Assembly (NCBI RefSeq): GCF_004361855.1
Contig: NZ_SNWQ01000003.1
Span: 434,001 to 498,000 of the forward strand
Length of the DNA: 64,000 bases
Origin: Kribbella caucasensis
GTDB lineage: Bacteria > Actinomycetota > Actinomycetes > Propionibacteriales > Kribbellaceae
Direction of reading: 5' to 3'
Shown: positions 17,627 to 26,347 of the stretch, piece after piece
Position numbering within the stretch: position 1 is the stretch's first letter
Layout: the number at the start of each line of letters is the position of its first letter
Position numbers and translations under genes: made by a program
Notes under the pieces: model-generated
The model's database searches: none
The model's input: only the letters and a program-made list of their open reading frames with translations
Told to the model about the DNA's origin: nothing

Positions 17627-19012
17627 CTACCCGAGGGCGCCGGTGATCTCGCTGACGTCGTCAATCGTCTCCAGGTCACGACACATGGCGATGATGGTCT
17701 CCACTTGATCGGCGGACGGTTTCCGGGCTGCAAGGGCCGCGCAGTCGCGGAACTTCTGCGCGAGGTCGCTCCACGGCGTCGGCCTGGTCACGCTTCCCGG
17801 ATAGCCGGATCCGATCTTTGAGAAGCGGCGTCCGTCATTCGTGATCACCTCGACACGCCCCGGAGGCAGTTCGAGCTTCCAGTCGAGAGAGGCGTCCGCC
17901 ACAGGAAGAATCTTCGCTGCAACGGCCCGAACGCGATCGTCGTCGAGCCCGGCTGCGGTGAAATGCTCGACCTTGACCGATCGGTGTACGGCGGCGAGGG
18001 CGAGCAGGAACGGGAGGCTGAATTTGGCGTCGACCAGCGTCTGTGGCGCCTGCCTTGTGGCCAACGGCGTGCACATCAGTTGGTGGTAGTCCCCGACGTA
18101 GACCCGGATCTCGCGGAGATCTTCACCGGCGAGGGCGTTCTCCGACATGAGTTCGATCATCGCGTGGATATGGCTGTGCGAAGTTCCGACCGACGGCCAA
18201 AGCTTGTACAGAGTGCCCGCGCCGCGGTACTCGTGCCCGAGGCCGGCGAGCATCGGCTCTCGATCGTAGTGGCCTCCGAAGTATGTGTTGAAGACGCCGT
18301 ACGGGCCCTCGAACAGTTGGTCCACACCGGTGAGGCCGCGTTCGGCCAACAGCGTCGCGGTCACAGCGCCGCGGGCGGAGAAGCCGGCGTAGACGGCGCG
18401 GAGGTCGCTGCCGGTTCCGGCCAGCACCTCGGCGAGGCCCGCCGACTGCTGGCTTGCAATACCGAGCGCGTGCTGCACCGCTCTGCCTGGCATGCCGAGG
18501 ATCCGCGATGCGGCGGCAGTCCCAGCGTAAATGCCAATCGCGCTGGACAGGTTCCAGTCCTTGCGCCACCCGACATGGCAGCGAAGACGGGCGAAAATGT
18601 CCTGGCCTGCGGCGACGGCCGCGATCAGGGAAGGGCCGCTGACGCCTCCCTTGCGCTCGGCGACAGCGATGGCCGCGGGCACCACCGAGCTCGATGCGTG
18701 TTGACCCCACGGCGTCTGATCGTCGAAATCGAGGCAGTGGGCCAGGGCTCCGTTGGCGAACGCGGCGTTCGCTGCCGGGACTCGTTGGCCCAGGCCCCAG
18801 ATCACCGCTTCGCCGGGACCGCCGTCATCGGCGACGAGGTCAAGCATGGCTTGGACCGCGGGCTCGGTGCCGCTCGCCGCAACGGAAACACCGACGGTGT
18901 CGAGGATGCTCATCTTCGCCGCCTCGATCGCAGGATCGGGCAGCGCATCGATGGTGGTCTCGGCTGCCATGGCTGCGAAGTCGTACGAGAGATCCCGTTC
19001 GCGCTCGGTCAT
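17627..19012 (-). CDS. MmgE/PrpD family protein, second copy
   Basis: A 461-residue MmgE/PrpD-fold protein (lyases such as 2-methylcitrate dehydratase and cis-aconitate decarboxylase). It shows KMSILDTVGVSVAASG, ANGALAHCLDFDDQTPWGQH near residues 87-107, and YKLWPSVGTSHSHIHA. It is not a recent duplicate of the first copy, since identity is limited to family blocks. The ATG at 19012 has a GAGG site at good spacing; the ATG four codons earlier (19024) is the alternative. Its promoter overlaps a GntR-type operator shared with the divergent SDR at 19118. Confidence 0.8.
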   Translation of the reverse strand: MTERERDLSYDFAAMAAETTIDALPDPAIEAAKMSILDTVGVSVAASGTEPAVQAMLDLVADDGGPGEAVIWGLGQRVPAANAAFANGALAHCLDFDDQTPWGQHASSSVVPAAIAVAERKGGVSGPSLIAAVAAGQDIFARLRCHVGWRKDWNLSSAIGIYAGTAAASRILGMPGRAVQHALGIASQQSAGLAEVLAGTGSDLRAVYAGFSARGAVTATLLAERGLTGVDQLFEGPYGVFNTYFGGHYDREPMLAGLGHEYRGAGTLYKLWPSVGTSHSHIHAMIELMSENALAGEDLREIRVYVGDYHQLMCTPLATRQAPQTLVDAKFSLPFLLALAAVHRSVKVEHFTAAGLDDDRVRAVAAKILPVADASLDWKLELPPGRVEVITNDGRRFSKIGSGYPGSVTRPTPWSDLAQKFRDCAALAARKPSADQVETIIAMCRDLETIDDVSEITGALG

Positions 19013-19057
19013 CCAGTGCCTCATCTCTTCCGGCTACTACTTCACAATACCGTTACC

Positions 19058-19069
19058 GTCTGACAGTAT
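19058..19069. promoter_or_regulatory. GntR-type operator in divergent promoter (MmgE/PrpD / SDR)
   Basis: GTCTGACAGTAT lies within the 33-base block 19040-19072, which is 30/33 identical to 15765-15797. It sits between the leftward MmgE/PrpD gene and the rightward SDR gene. Confidence 0.65.
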
Positions 19070-19117
19070 GCGCCATGTGAAGTTGAGTCACCTCGATGGC
19101 AACCCTTGGAGCTTGAT

Positions 19118-19885
19118 ATGACGTCCGATGCCGCAAGCTTCTCCGGCAAGGTCGCTTTCGTCACCGGAGCGTCGAGCGGGATCGGCCGGGCGACGGCGCT
19201 CGCCTTCGCGCGCGCCGGAGCCTCCGTCGCGGCAGTTGATATCGACGAGGTAGGCGTGGCCGAGACCGTGCGCGAGATTGCGGAGTTCGGTGGAGCCGCC
19301 GTGGCGCTGACCTGTGACGTGAGCTCCGAGGGCGACGTGAAGGCAGCGGTCAAGGGCACCATCGAGGCGTTCGGCCGGCTCGACGCAGCCTTCAACAACG
19401 CCGGCATCGAACAGCCCGTCGCGCCGCTGGCCGAGATCGGTGCCTCTGACGCCGACCGGCTGATCGCTGTCAATCTCAAGAGCGTGTTCTTGTGCATGCA
19501 GAGCCAGGTGCCCGAGATGCTTGCCCGCGGTGGCGGAACGATCGTCAACACCGCCTCCGGTGCCGGCGTCGCCGGCTTCGCCGGTCAGTCGATCTACTGT
19601 GCGACCAAGTTCGGAGTGGTCGGCATGACGAAAGCCGCGGCGCTCGACTATGCCCCCCTCGGCGTGCGAATCAATGCCATCTGTCCAGGCATCGTTCAGA
19701 CCCCGATGATGGACCGCTTCACCGGAGACACCGACGAGGGCCGGGCCCGCGTCGTAGCCCAAGAGCCGATCGGCCGGATGGGTGCACCGGGGGAGATCGC
19801 TGATGCGGTCCTCTGGTTGTCCTCGGACGCGTCTTCGTTCGTCGTAGGCCACGCGATGGTTGTCGACGGGGGCCAAACGGTCTGA
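19118..19885 (+). CDS. SDR family oxidoreductase
   Basis: Classical SDR of 255 residues. TGASSGIG is near residue 15, AVDIDEVG marks the NAD(H)-preferring strand, NNAG is intact, and Tyr160/Lys164 (YCATK) form the catalytic pair. The ATG at 19118 has a GGAG site six bases before it; the TTG twelve bases upstream is less likely. It is closely similar to the SDR at 3514. It is first in a rightward pair with the SDR at 19937 and is expressed from the shared GntR-type promoter. Confidence 0.88.
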   Translation: MTSDAASFSGKVAFVTGASSGIGRATALAFARAGASVAAVDIDEVGVAETVREIAEFGGAAVALTCDVSSEGDVKAAVKGTIEAFGRLDAAFNNAGIEQPVAPLAEIGASDADRLIAVNLKSVFLCMQSQVPEMLARGGGTIVNTASGAGVAGFAGQSIYCATKFGVVGMTKAAALDYAPLGVRINAICPGIVQTPMMDRFTGDTDEGRARVVAQEPIGRMGAPGEIADAVLWLSSDASSFVVGHAMVVDGGQTV

Positions 19886-19936
19886 CGAGTTCCGGCCGAC
19901 AGAAGTCGAACTACGAAGGTAAAGAAGGAAGACAAA

Positions 19937-20680
19937 ATGTCCGACCTCGAGGGCAAGAACGTTCTCATCACCGGCGCGCTGGGCACTATCGGGCAGGCCC
20001 TGGTCGCTCGTTACGCGCAGGAGGGCGCCAACATCATCGCGCTCGACGTACCCGACGCGCCCGATGCTCAGCAGACCTTGGATCGCATCGCCGAGGGCAT
20101 CCGGTTCTTCGGCGCCGACCTGAACGACCTGGCCACTCTGGAGAACAAGGCGACTGCTCTGGCCGACGAGGTCGGCGGGATCGACGTGTTGGTCAACAAT
20201 GCTGCGTTGGTGATCTTCAAGCAGCACGACCAGTTCACCATCGAGGAGTACGAAAAGCAGGTCCGGGTGAACTCCTCGGCCGTCTTCGTCTTGTCGCGTG
20301 TCTGCTCACAGCACATGAAGGCCAAGCGCTACGGCAAGATCGTCAACATCACCTCTCTGACGCTGACCGGTCGTTGGGAGGGGTACGTGCCCTACATCGC
20401 CTCGAAGGGCGCCATGTACGGCCTCATCAAAGGCATGGCCAGAGAGCTCGGCGAGCACTTCATCAACGTCAACGGCATCTCGCCTGGCGCGGTCCTGTCG
20501 CAGGCGGAGTTCCGTGATCGCGGTGACAAGCGCGAGGAGTACCACCAGTGGATCCTCGAGAATCAGAGCATGAAGCGTCGGATCGAGGCGTCCGACATCG
20601 CGAACTTGGCGGTGTTCCTGTCGACGTCCCAGTCCGACCTGATCACGGGCCAGAACATCCAGGTCGACGGCGGCTGGTAA
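19937..20680 (+). CDS. SDR family oxidoreductase
   Basis: SDR of 247 residues with TGALGTIG, NNAALV, and a complete catalytic segment (NITSLTL, then YIASK). ALDVPDAPD after beta-2 suggests NAD(H). It lies 51 bases after the previous SDR and is followed by a strong hairpin, so these two genes form a short operon. The substrate is unknown; the succession of SDRs in this cluster suggests stepwise oxidation or reduction of several hydroxyl or keto groups of one compound. Confidence 0.88.
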   Translation: MSDLEGKNVLITGALGTIGQALVARYAQEGANIIALDVPDAPDAQQTLDRIAEGIRFFGADLNDLATLENKATALADEVGGIDVLVNNAALVIFKQHDQFTIEEYEKQVRVNSSAVFVLSRVCSQHMKAKRYGKIVNITSLTLTGRWEGYVPYIASKGAMYGLIKGMARELGEHFINVNGISPGAVLSQAEFRDRGDKREEYHQWILENQSMKRRIEASDIANLAVFLSTSQSDLITGQNIQVDGGW

Positions 20681-20699
20681 GCCAGAACGCGCCGATCGC

Positions 20700-20747
20700 G
20701 CAGCCGGGGAGCCGCAAGCGACTTTCGTCGCCGCGCTCCCCGGCTGC
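20700..20747 (+). terminator. Hairpin terminator after the SDR pair
   Basis: GCAGCCGGGGAGC (20700-20712) pairs perfectly with GCTCCCCGGCTGC (20735-20747), and the loop contains a smaller GCGAC/GTCGC stem. No long U tract follows, which is usual in high-GC actinomycetes. It separates the two-SDR operon from the promoter at 20818. Confidence 0.75.
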
Positions 20748-20821
20748 TTCATCGTCACCCCCGACGCGGTACCCAACGTCGCTTTGCCATCCATCGGACA
20801 TCGTCCTTGACTGGCTGTAAG

Positions 20822-20832
20822 ATGTCAGACAT
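20822..20832 (+). promoter_or_regulatory. GntR-type operator over the promoter of the main catabolic operon
   Basis: ATGTC-A-GACAT is a perfect 11-base palindrome. It overlaps a likely -10 box, TAAGAT (20818-20823), whose start point would leave only about 12 bases before the ATG at 20842, with no ribosome site. Binding here would block RNA polymerase. Confidence 0.65.
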
Positions 20833-20841
20833 ATTAAAGCC

Positions 20842-21585
20842 ATGTCGAGTCTCAGAGCGATCGTCACCGGTGCGAGCCGTGGACTGGGGGAGGCGATCGC
20901 CCGCGACCTTGCCGCGAAAGGGGTTCGCGTGGTGCTTGCCGGCCGCTCGGTCGACGACCTGCACAGGGTGCGCAAGGAGATCGAGTCCGCTGGTGGTCGT
21001 GCGCTGGTGCAACCAACCGACGTGACCGACGCCGACTCGGTGGCGCGTCTGTTCGATGCCGCCGTCGCCGAGTTCGACGGCGTCGACGTACTGGTCAACA
21101 ACGCCGGAATCACGGCGCAGGTCAATCTCGTCGACCTCGACGAAGCGGATTGGGATCGCATCTTCGACACCAACGTGCGCGGGATGTTCCTGTGCAGCCG
21201 CGAGGCGGGTCGCCGGTTTGCTGAATCCGGCAAGGGACGAGCGATCAACGTCGCCTCGGTGTTCGGCCTCGTCGGACGTCCTGGGTTCTCCGCCTACTGC
21301 GCTTCCAAAGGCGCTGTCATCAACTTCACCCGTTCCGTTGCAGCGGAATGGGCGCGGTTCGGCGCCCAGATGAACGCCGTGGCGCCGGGTTACTTCGCTA
21401 CGGACATCAACGCAGACCTGCGCCAAGACGGGGTGGCCATGGCAAAGGTCCTCCGCCGTATCCCCGCCTACCGCATGGGCCGACCTGAGGAGCTTGCCAA
21501 CATCGTGACGTATCTAGCCATCGCAGCGCCAGACTTTCTCACCTGGCAGACCATCGCCGTCGACGGCGGAGAGTCGAGCGTCTGA
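20842..21585 (+). CDS. SDR family oxidoreductase (first gene of main catabolic operon)
   Basis: SDR of 247 residues with TGASRGLG, VVLAGRS (Arg after beta-2, suggesting NADPH or tolerance of NADP), NNAGIT and YCASK. It resembles the FabG/gluconate 5-dehydrogenase group. It begins a rightward gene run to about 29.5 kb with mostly short gaps. Translation appears to be leaderless or nearly so: the ATG is 18 bases after the probable -10 box and lacks a ribosome site. Confidence 0.88.
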   Translation: MSSLRAIVTGASRGLGEAIARDLAAKGVRVVLAGRSVDDLHRVRKEIESAGGRALVQPTDVTDADSVARLFDAAVAEFDGVDVLVNNAGITAQVNLVDLDEADWDRIFDTNVRGMFLCSREAGRRFAESGKGRAINVASVFGLVGRPGFSAYCASKGAVINFTRSVAAEWARFGAQMNAVAPGYFATDINADLRQDGVAMAKVLRRIPAYRMGRPEELANIVTYLAIAAPDFLTWQTIAVDGGESSV

Positions 21586-21587
21586 GG

Positions 21588-22814
21588 ATGGGAGCTCGTG
21601 ACGTGAGGGACGTTGTCATCTGCGAACCGGTGCGGACGCCGGTAGGCCGTTACGGCGGCATGTTCAAGGACGTCCCGGTGACGACCTTGGCGTCCACAGT
21701 CGTCTCCGGGCTGGTGGATCGCACCGGGATCACCGCTGAGCACATCGACGATGTGATCTTCGGCCAGGGCTACGCCAACGGAGAAGCCGCAGCGATCGGT
21801 CGGATCGCCGTGCTCGACGCCGGCCTCGCTGTCACCGTGCCCGGCCTGCAGATCGACCGGCGCTGCGGCTCCGGTCTGCAGGCAGTGCTGTACGCCTGCA
21901 TGCAGGTCGCGACCGGCGGATCCGACCTGGTGCTCGCCGGTGGCGCCGAGAGCATGAGTCAGGCGGAGTACTACGTGCCGAACATGCGATGGAACTCCGG
22001 CGGTGCGCCGCGCATGCTCGACCGTCTCGCGCAGCCGCGCACCAACTCCGGCGGGTGGCGCTACCCGGTTGAGGGCGGGATGATCGAAACGGCCGAGAAC
22101 GTCGCACGTGAGCACGGAATCGGCCGTGAGGAGCAGGATGAGTGGGCGGTTCGGTCCCACGCCCGGGCGGTGGCGGCGATCGAGGCCGGTCTCTTCGACG
22201 ACGAGACGATCCCGGTCGTCGTCCCGCGGCGTAAGGGCGATCCGCAGACGATCACGCGGGATGAGCACCCGAGGCCGGGGACGACCGTCGACGCGCTCGC
22301 CAAGCTGACGCCGATCCTGGCCGCCTCACTGCCCGGCGCGACGGTCACGGCCGGCAACTCCAGCGGTCAGAACGATGCTGCTGCCGTGGCCATCGTGACC
22401 ACCGCGGCGAAGGCCGAGGCTCTTGGCCTTCGACCGTTGGCGCGGCTGGTCAGTTGGGCCTTGGCCGGCGTCGAGCCCCGCCTGATGGGCATCGGGCCTG
22501 TACCCGCGGCCCAACGGGCTCTCGACCGAGCGGAACTGTTGTGGGCGGACATCGACCTGATCGAGCTCAACGAGGCGTTCGCCGCGCAGGTACTCGGATG
22601 TTTCCGCGGCTGGGGGCTGACTGATGCCGATCTCGAACGGGTGAACGTCAACGGATCCGGCATCTCACTCGGCCACCCGATCGGCGCGACCGGCGGTCGC
22701 ATCCTGGCCAATCTCTTGCGGGAGATGGATCGGCGCGAGGCGCGCTACGGCATGGAAACCATGTGCATCGGCGGGGGCCAAGGCCTGGCCGCGGTCTTCG
22801 AGCGGGTCGCCTGA
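21588..22814 (+). CDS. Thiolase family acetyl-CoA C-acyltransferase
   Basis: Degradative thiolase of 408 residues that cleaves 3-ketoacyl-CoA with CoA. All catalytic residues are present: Cys93 in RRCGSGLQA, NEAFAAQV near residue 328, His363 in GHPIGATGG and Cys393 in MCIGGGQG. ATG 21588 or GTG 21603 may be used; the latter has a GGGAG site. It begins two bases after the SDR, so the two are co-translated. Its presence, with the acyl-CoA synthetase and enoyl-CoA hydratase, shows that the pathway ends in CoA-dependent chain shortening. Confidence 0.93.
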   Translation: MGARDVRDVVICEPVRTPVGRYGGMFKDVPVTTLASTVVSGLVDRTGITAEHIDDVIFGQGYANGEAAAIGRIAVLDAGLAVTVPGLQIDRRCGSGLQAVLYACMQVATGGSDLVLAGGAESMSQAEYYVPNMRWNSGGAPRMLDRLAQPRTNSGGWRYPVEGGMIETAENVAREHGIGREEQDEWAVRSHARAVAAIEAGLFDDETIPVVVPRRKGDPQTITRDEHPRPGTTVDALAKLTPILAASLPGATVTAGNSSGQNDAAAVAIVTTAAKAEALGLRPLARLVSWALAGVEPRLMGIGPVPAAQRALDRAELLWADIDLIELNEAFAAQVLGCFRGWGLTDADLERVNVNGSGISLGHPIGATGGRILANLLREMDRREARYGMETMCIGGGQGLAAVFERVA

Positions 22815-22815
22815 C

Positions 22816-23649
22816 ATGCCGCGGATCCTCTACCTCAGCATGTCGCGCGAGGAGTACTCACCGAACTACTTCCCGTTCCTGCGCTCCTACATAGAGCAGG
22901 TGAAGTCTCCGGAAACCGAGGTGGACCTTCGAGGCACCCGGGTCGGCCGCATCGACAGCTTCCGGTTCTTCGAGACCCTCGACTGGATCTCCATCCTCGA
23001 CTCCGTCGTCGGCGCGGAGCAGGAGGGGTACGACGCCGTTGCGATCGGCAACATCTTGGACCCCGCGCTCCGCGAGGCGCGGTCGATGGTCGACATCCCT
23101 GTGCTCGGCCTCGGTGAGACCTCGATGCTGACCGCTTGCATGATGGGAAGCACGTTCGCCCTGGTCGGCGTGAACCCTTACTTCGGCGGGCGCTTCGAGG
23201 AGAACGTGGCCAAATATGGCCTCAAGGAGCGCCTGGCGAGCATCGAGTGCATGGGGCTGACTCCGCATGAGCTCGACGCCTGTTTCTCCGACGAGAGTGG
23301 TCGGGACAAGGCCATCGAGTCGTTCACCGAGGCCGCCCGTGCTTCTCTCGCGAAGGGGGCGGAGGTGGTGATTCCGGCCGGCGGTCGGCTGACCGCGTTC
23401 CTGAACGCGGTCGGCATCCGCGAGGTCGACGGCGCGCCGTTGCTGGACGGCACGGTCTCCCTCGTCGCCGCCACCGAGGCCGCGATCCGTATCCGAGAGC
23501 AGTCCGGGTCGTTCGTGAGCCGGCGCCGTCTGTATGCGAAAGCCGCCGAGAGCTCGATCCGCCAGGCGGCCGTCGAGTACGCCGAGGGCTACAACCTCCC
23601 CGCCCTCGGGCGCATCGCCACCGACCTGACCGACTCCGAGAAGGAATGA
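22816..23649 (+). CDS. Asp/Glu/hydantoin racemase-fold protein without the catalytic cysteines
   Basis: A 277-residue protein of the Asp/Glu racemase superfamily, related to hydantoin racemases: AIGNILDPALREARSMVDIP and VLGLGETSMLTACMMG align with that family. In racemases each half carries an active-site Cys; here the first position reads GNILDP where a Cys is expected, and the second region VIPAGGRLTAF has none. It therefore is unlikely to be a two-base racemase and may be an isomerase, decarboxylase or hydrolase of the fold, acting on the pathway intermediate. It starts one base after the thiolase stop. Confidence 0.7.
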   Translation: MPRILYLSMSREEYSPNYFPFLRSYIEQVKSPETEVDLRGTRVGRIDSFRFFETLDWISILDSVVGAEQEGYDAVAIGNILDPALREARSMVDIPVLGLGETSMLTACMMGSTFALVGVNPYFGGRFEENVAKYGLKERLASIECMGLTPHELDACFSDESGRDKAIESFTEAARASLAKGAEVVIPAGGRLTAFLNAVGIREVDGAPLLDGTVSLVAATEAAIRIREQSGSFVSRRRLYAKAAESSIRQAAVEYAEGYNLPALGRIATDLTDSEKE

Positions 23650-23653
23650 TCCG

Positions 23654-23992
23654 ATGAGCTTCGATTACCCGCTCAGCAAGCAGGAGAACTTCGTCTCGAA
23701 CCTCGACCGTCTCCGCGATATCGCACCCGACGTCGCGACTGCTTTCCGCGCGCTTCGCGTCGCGGCGGATGCATCCGGGCCACTGGATGCCAAGCAGATC
23801 GAGCTCACTCTCCTCGCGGGCTTCGCGGCGACGGGGAATGAGGGCGGGTTTCGCGTGCACTGCACCCGCCTGGTGCAGGCCGGCGGCAGTCTCGCCGAGA
23901 TCGAGCAGCTCGTGATTCTTCTCCTCGGGACGAGCATCGGCCTTGCGCCCGCGGTCGCAGCGCTGGGGTGGGCGCACGACGAGCTGAGGTAG
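23654..23992 (+). CDS. Carboxymuconolactone decarboxylase-like (AhpD-fold) protein
   Basis: Small helical protein of 112 residues in the carboxymuconolactone decarboxylase/AhpD superfamily. The core KQIELTLLAGFAATGNEGG, FRVHCTRLVQAGGSLAEIEQ and VILLLGTSIGLAPAVAALGW follow the family pattern. The AhpD CxxC redox pair is absent, so a peroxidase role is unlikely; it is closer to the decarboxylase or hydrolase-like branch. It is placed four bases after the racemase-fold gene in the catabolic operon. The reaction is unknown. Confidence 0.7.
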   Translation: MSFDYPLSKQENFVSNLDRLRDIAPDVATAFRALRVAADASGPLDAKQIELTLLAGFAATGNEGGFRVHCTRLVQAGGSLAEIEQLVILLLGTSIGLAPAVAALGWAHDELR

Positions 23993-24047
23993 CGCGGGCG
24001 GCGGGGCCCGGATCGTCTGATCTCTCTGGATGACTTGGAGGCAAGTG

Positions 24048-25499
24048 GTGGAACACTTCGGACAGCTCTACATCGACGGCGAGTGGGTCGTGCCCTCCGG
24101 CCAAGGCGCGCGGACCCTCATCGACCCGACGTTCGAGGAGCCGTGGGCCACCGTGACGTCGGGGGCCGGGGTGGCCGACGTCGACCGAGCCGTCGCCGCG
24201 GCCAAACGCGCCTTCGAGACCTTCTCGAGGACGTCCGTAGACGACCGGATCGCACTGATCGACCGCATCATCTCCGCGTATGAGCGTCGCGAACAGGAAC
24301 TGGCGCAGCTCATCGCGCAAGAGGTGGGTGTGCCGGTCTCGTTCAAGGCGCAGGTGACCGGCCCAGCCGGGCACATGAAGGTCGCCCGCGACCTTATCCG
24401 TGACTACGCCTTCGAGCAGCAGCTCGCCGACACGATTGTCCGGCGGGAGCCTATCGGTGTGTGCGCACTGATCTCGCCGTGGAACTGGCCCATCCAGACC
24501 TCTGTGATCAAGGTGATCTACGGCATCGCCGCCGGCTGCACAGTGGTACTCAAACCCTCGGACGCCTCGCCGGCGTCGGGTGTTGCCCTGGCCGAGGTGA
24601 TGGACGAGGCCGGCACTCCGCCGGGTGTCTTCAACCTCGTGATCGGCCGCGGCAGCGTCGTGGGCAACGCCCTGTCGAGCCACCCCGACGTGGACATGAT
24701 CTCGTTCACCGGTTCGACTGACGCGGGCATCAAGGTCGGCGAGTCGGCGGCGCAGACCGTCAAGCGGGTGTGCCTGGAGTTGGGCGGCAAGTCGGCGAAC
24801 GTCGTACTGACCGATGGAAACCTGGAGAAGGCCGCCCGCTGGAACATCCAGCGCGGCTTCTCCAACACCGGCCAGTCCTGCCATGCCCCCAGCCGGCTCC
24901 TTGTGCACGAAAGCCAGGTCGAGGACATCGTTCCTTTCCTCATCGAGGAGATCGGCCGGATGCGGGTGGGTGATCCGCGTGATCCGATCACCACCCATGG
25001 ACCGCTCATTCACGCCGAGCAGTTCGACAGCGTGCAGAACCACATCGCGGTCGGTCTGAGGGAGGGCGGTCGCCTCGTTACCGGGGGACTGGGCCGGATG
25101 GACGGCTTCGAGCGTGGCTTCTTCTGCAAGCCGACCGTGCTGGCTGACGTGACACCCGACATGACGCTGGCCAAGGAGGAGATCTTCGGCCCTGTCCTGG
25201 TCGTCATGCCGTACGCGACCGAGGAGGAGGCGCTGGCCATCGCCAACGATTCGATTTTCGGTCTCGGCGGTTACGTCTTCAGCCAGGACCGCAAGCGCGG
25301 TTACGAGTTCGCCTGCGGTCTGCGCGCGGGACGGATCGCGTTCAACGGCGCCAACACCAACTCGTTCACCCCGATGGGCGGCTACAAGCAGTCCGGTGTC
25401 GGTCGGTCGATGGGTGTGCTCGGGCTGGAGGAGTACCTCGAGGTCAAGTCGATCTACGGCTTCGAGGAAGAGGCTCGCGCATTTCCGCCGCTCGCCTAG
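24048..25499 (+). CDS. Aldehyde dehydrogenase, second copy in cluster
   Basis: Aldehyde dehydrogenase of about 483 residues. Glu244 (LELGGKS) and Cys278 (TGQSCHAPS) are present at the normal 34-residue spacing, with FTPMGGYKQSGVGR near the C-terminus. The start is taken as GTG 24048, six bases after a GGAGG site; GTG 24045 and ATG 24030 are in frame. Sequence similarity to the enzyme at 13143 is at family level only, so the two likely act on different aldehydes of the pathway. Confidence 0.9.
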   Translation: MEHFGQLYIDGEWVVPSGQGARTLIDPTFEEPWATVTSGAGVADVDRAVAAAKRAFETFSRTSVDDRIALIDRIISAYERREQELAQLIAQEVGVPVSFKAQVTGPAGHMKVARDLIRDYAFEQQLADTIVRREPIGVCALISPWNWPIQTSVIKVIYGIAAGCTVVLKPSDASPASGVALAEVMDEAGTPPGVFNLVIGRGSVVGNALSSHPDVDMISFTGSTDAGIKVGESAAQTVKRVCLELGGKSANVVLTDGNLEKAARWNIQRGFSNTGQSCHAPSRLLVHESQVEDIVPFLIEEIGRMRVGDPRDPITTHGPLIHAEQFDSVQNHIAVGLREGGRLVTGGLGRMDGFERGFFCKPTVLADVTPDMTLAKEEIFGPVLVVMPYATEEEALAIANDSIFGLGGYVFSQDRKRGYEFACGLRAGRIAFNGANTNSFTPMGGYKQSGVGRSMGVLGLEEYLEVKSIYGFEEEARAFPPLA

Positions 25500-25537
25500 G
25501 CGGCCTCGTCACTGTCGCACCACGAGGAGAGGACCTC

Positions 25538-26284
25538 ATGTCAGACAACCCTGAGACCCGCGTCGCCCTGGTTGTGGGCGCAGGATCCGGTATCGGACGC
25601 GCCACCGCGCTCAAGCTCGCCGCATCCGGGCTCCGCGTCGTCGCGGCCGACCTGAACGACGAGGCAGTCGCCAAGCTGGCTGCCGAGCACGAAGACATCG
25701 TGAGCCTGGGCGAGTCCTGGGACGCGATCAGCGCGACGGAGTGCCAGCGGCTCGTCGCCGCCACAGTCGCAGAGACCGGCCGCATCGACCACGTCGTGTC
25801 GACCGTCGGCTGGACCGCGATCACTCGCTTCCTCGAAGAGTCGCCCGAGTACTGGCGCCGGATCATCGACGTCAATCTGATGTCCGCGATCTACCTGAGC
25901 GCCGCCGCCGGCGAGGCCATGCGTGAGACGGGCGGCACCATCGTGCTCACCAGCTCCGAGGCGGGCATGGTCGGCCAGTCCGGCGAGGCCGTGTACTCGG
26001 CGGCGAAGGGCGGCATCGTGGCGTTGGCCAAGGCGCTGGCCCGGGAATGGGCACGCTACTCGATCCGCGTCAACGTGGTGGCGCCGGGCGTTACCGAGAC
26101 TCCGCTGCTCGAGAGCCAGGGCGGCGAGGCGCTTCTCGCCAGCGTCGTGCGTGCCATCCCGCTGCGGCGGGCGGGTCGCCCGGAGGAGATCGCCGACGCG
26201 ATCGCCTACCTCAGCTCGGACGAGGCGAGCTACGTCACCGGCCAGACGCTCTGCGTCGGCGGCGGTCTGACGATGAGCTCCTGA
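25538..26284 (+). CDS. SDR family oxidoreductase
   Basis: SDR of 248 residues: VGAGSGIG near residue 14, AADLND after beta-2 (NAD preference), TVGWTAI instead of NNAG, and an intact YSAAK catalytic pair after the TSSEAG strand. The C-terminus YVTGQTLCVGGG has Val-Gly-Gly-Gly where VDGG is usual. An AGGAGA site precedes the ATG. It is located in the run between the aldehyde dehydrogenase and an atypical SDR. Confidence 0.87.
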   Translation: MSDNPETRVALVVGAGSGIGRATALKLAASGLRVVAADLNDEAVAKLAAEHEDIVSLGESWDAISATECQRLVAATVAETGRIDHVVSTVGWTAITRFLEESPEYWRRIIDVNLMSAIYLSAAAGEAMRETGGTIVLTSSEAGMVGQSGEAVYSAAKGGIVALAKALAREWARYSIRVNVVAPGVTETPLLESQGGEALLASVVRAIPLRRAGRPEEIADAIAYLSSDEASYVTGQTLCVGGGLTMSS

Positions 26285-26347
26285 CCAGCGGCCCATCCAC
26301 TCAACGCACTCCGTGACACCAGCGGACTACAGGACGAGGCGACAACG

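Noticed and set aside
20700..20747. Possible small RNA or riboswitch from the strong hairpin
   Set aside because: The perfect stem just after a stop codon and before a new promoter is better explained as a terminator.
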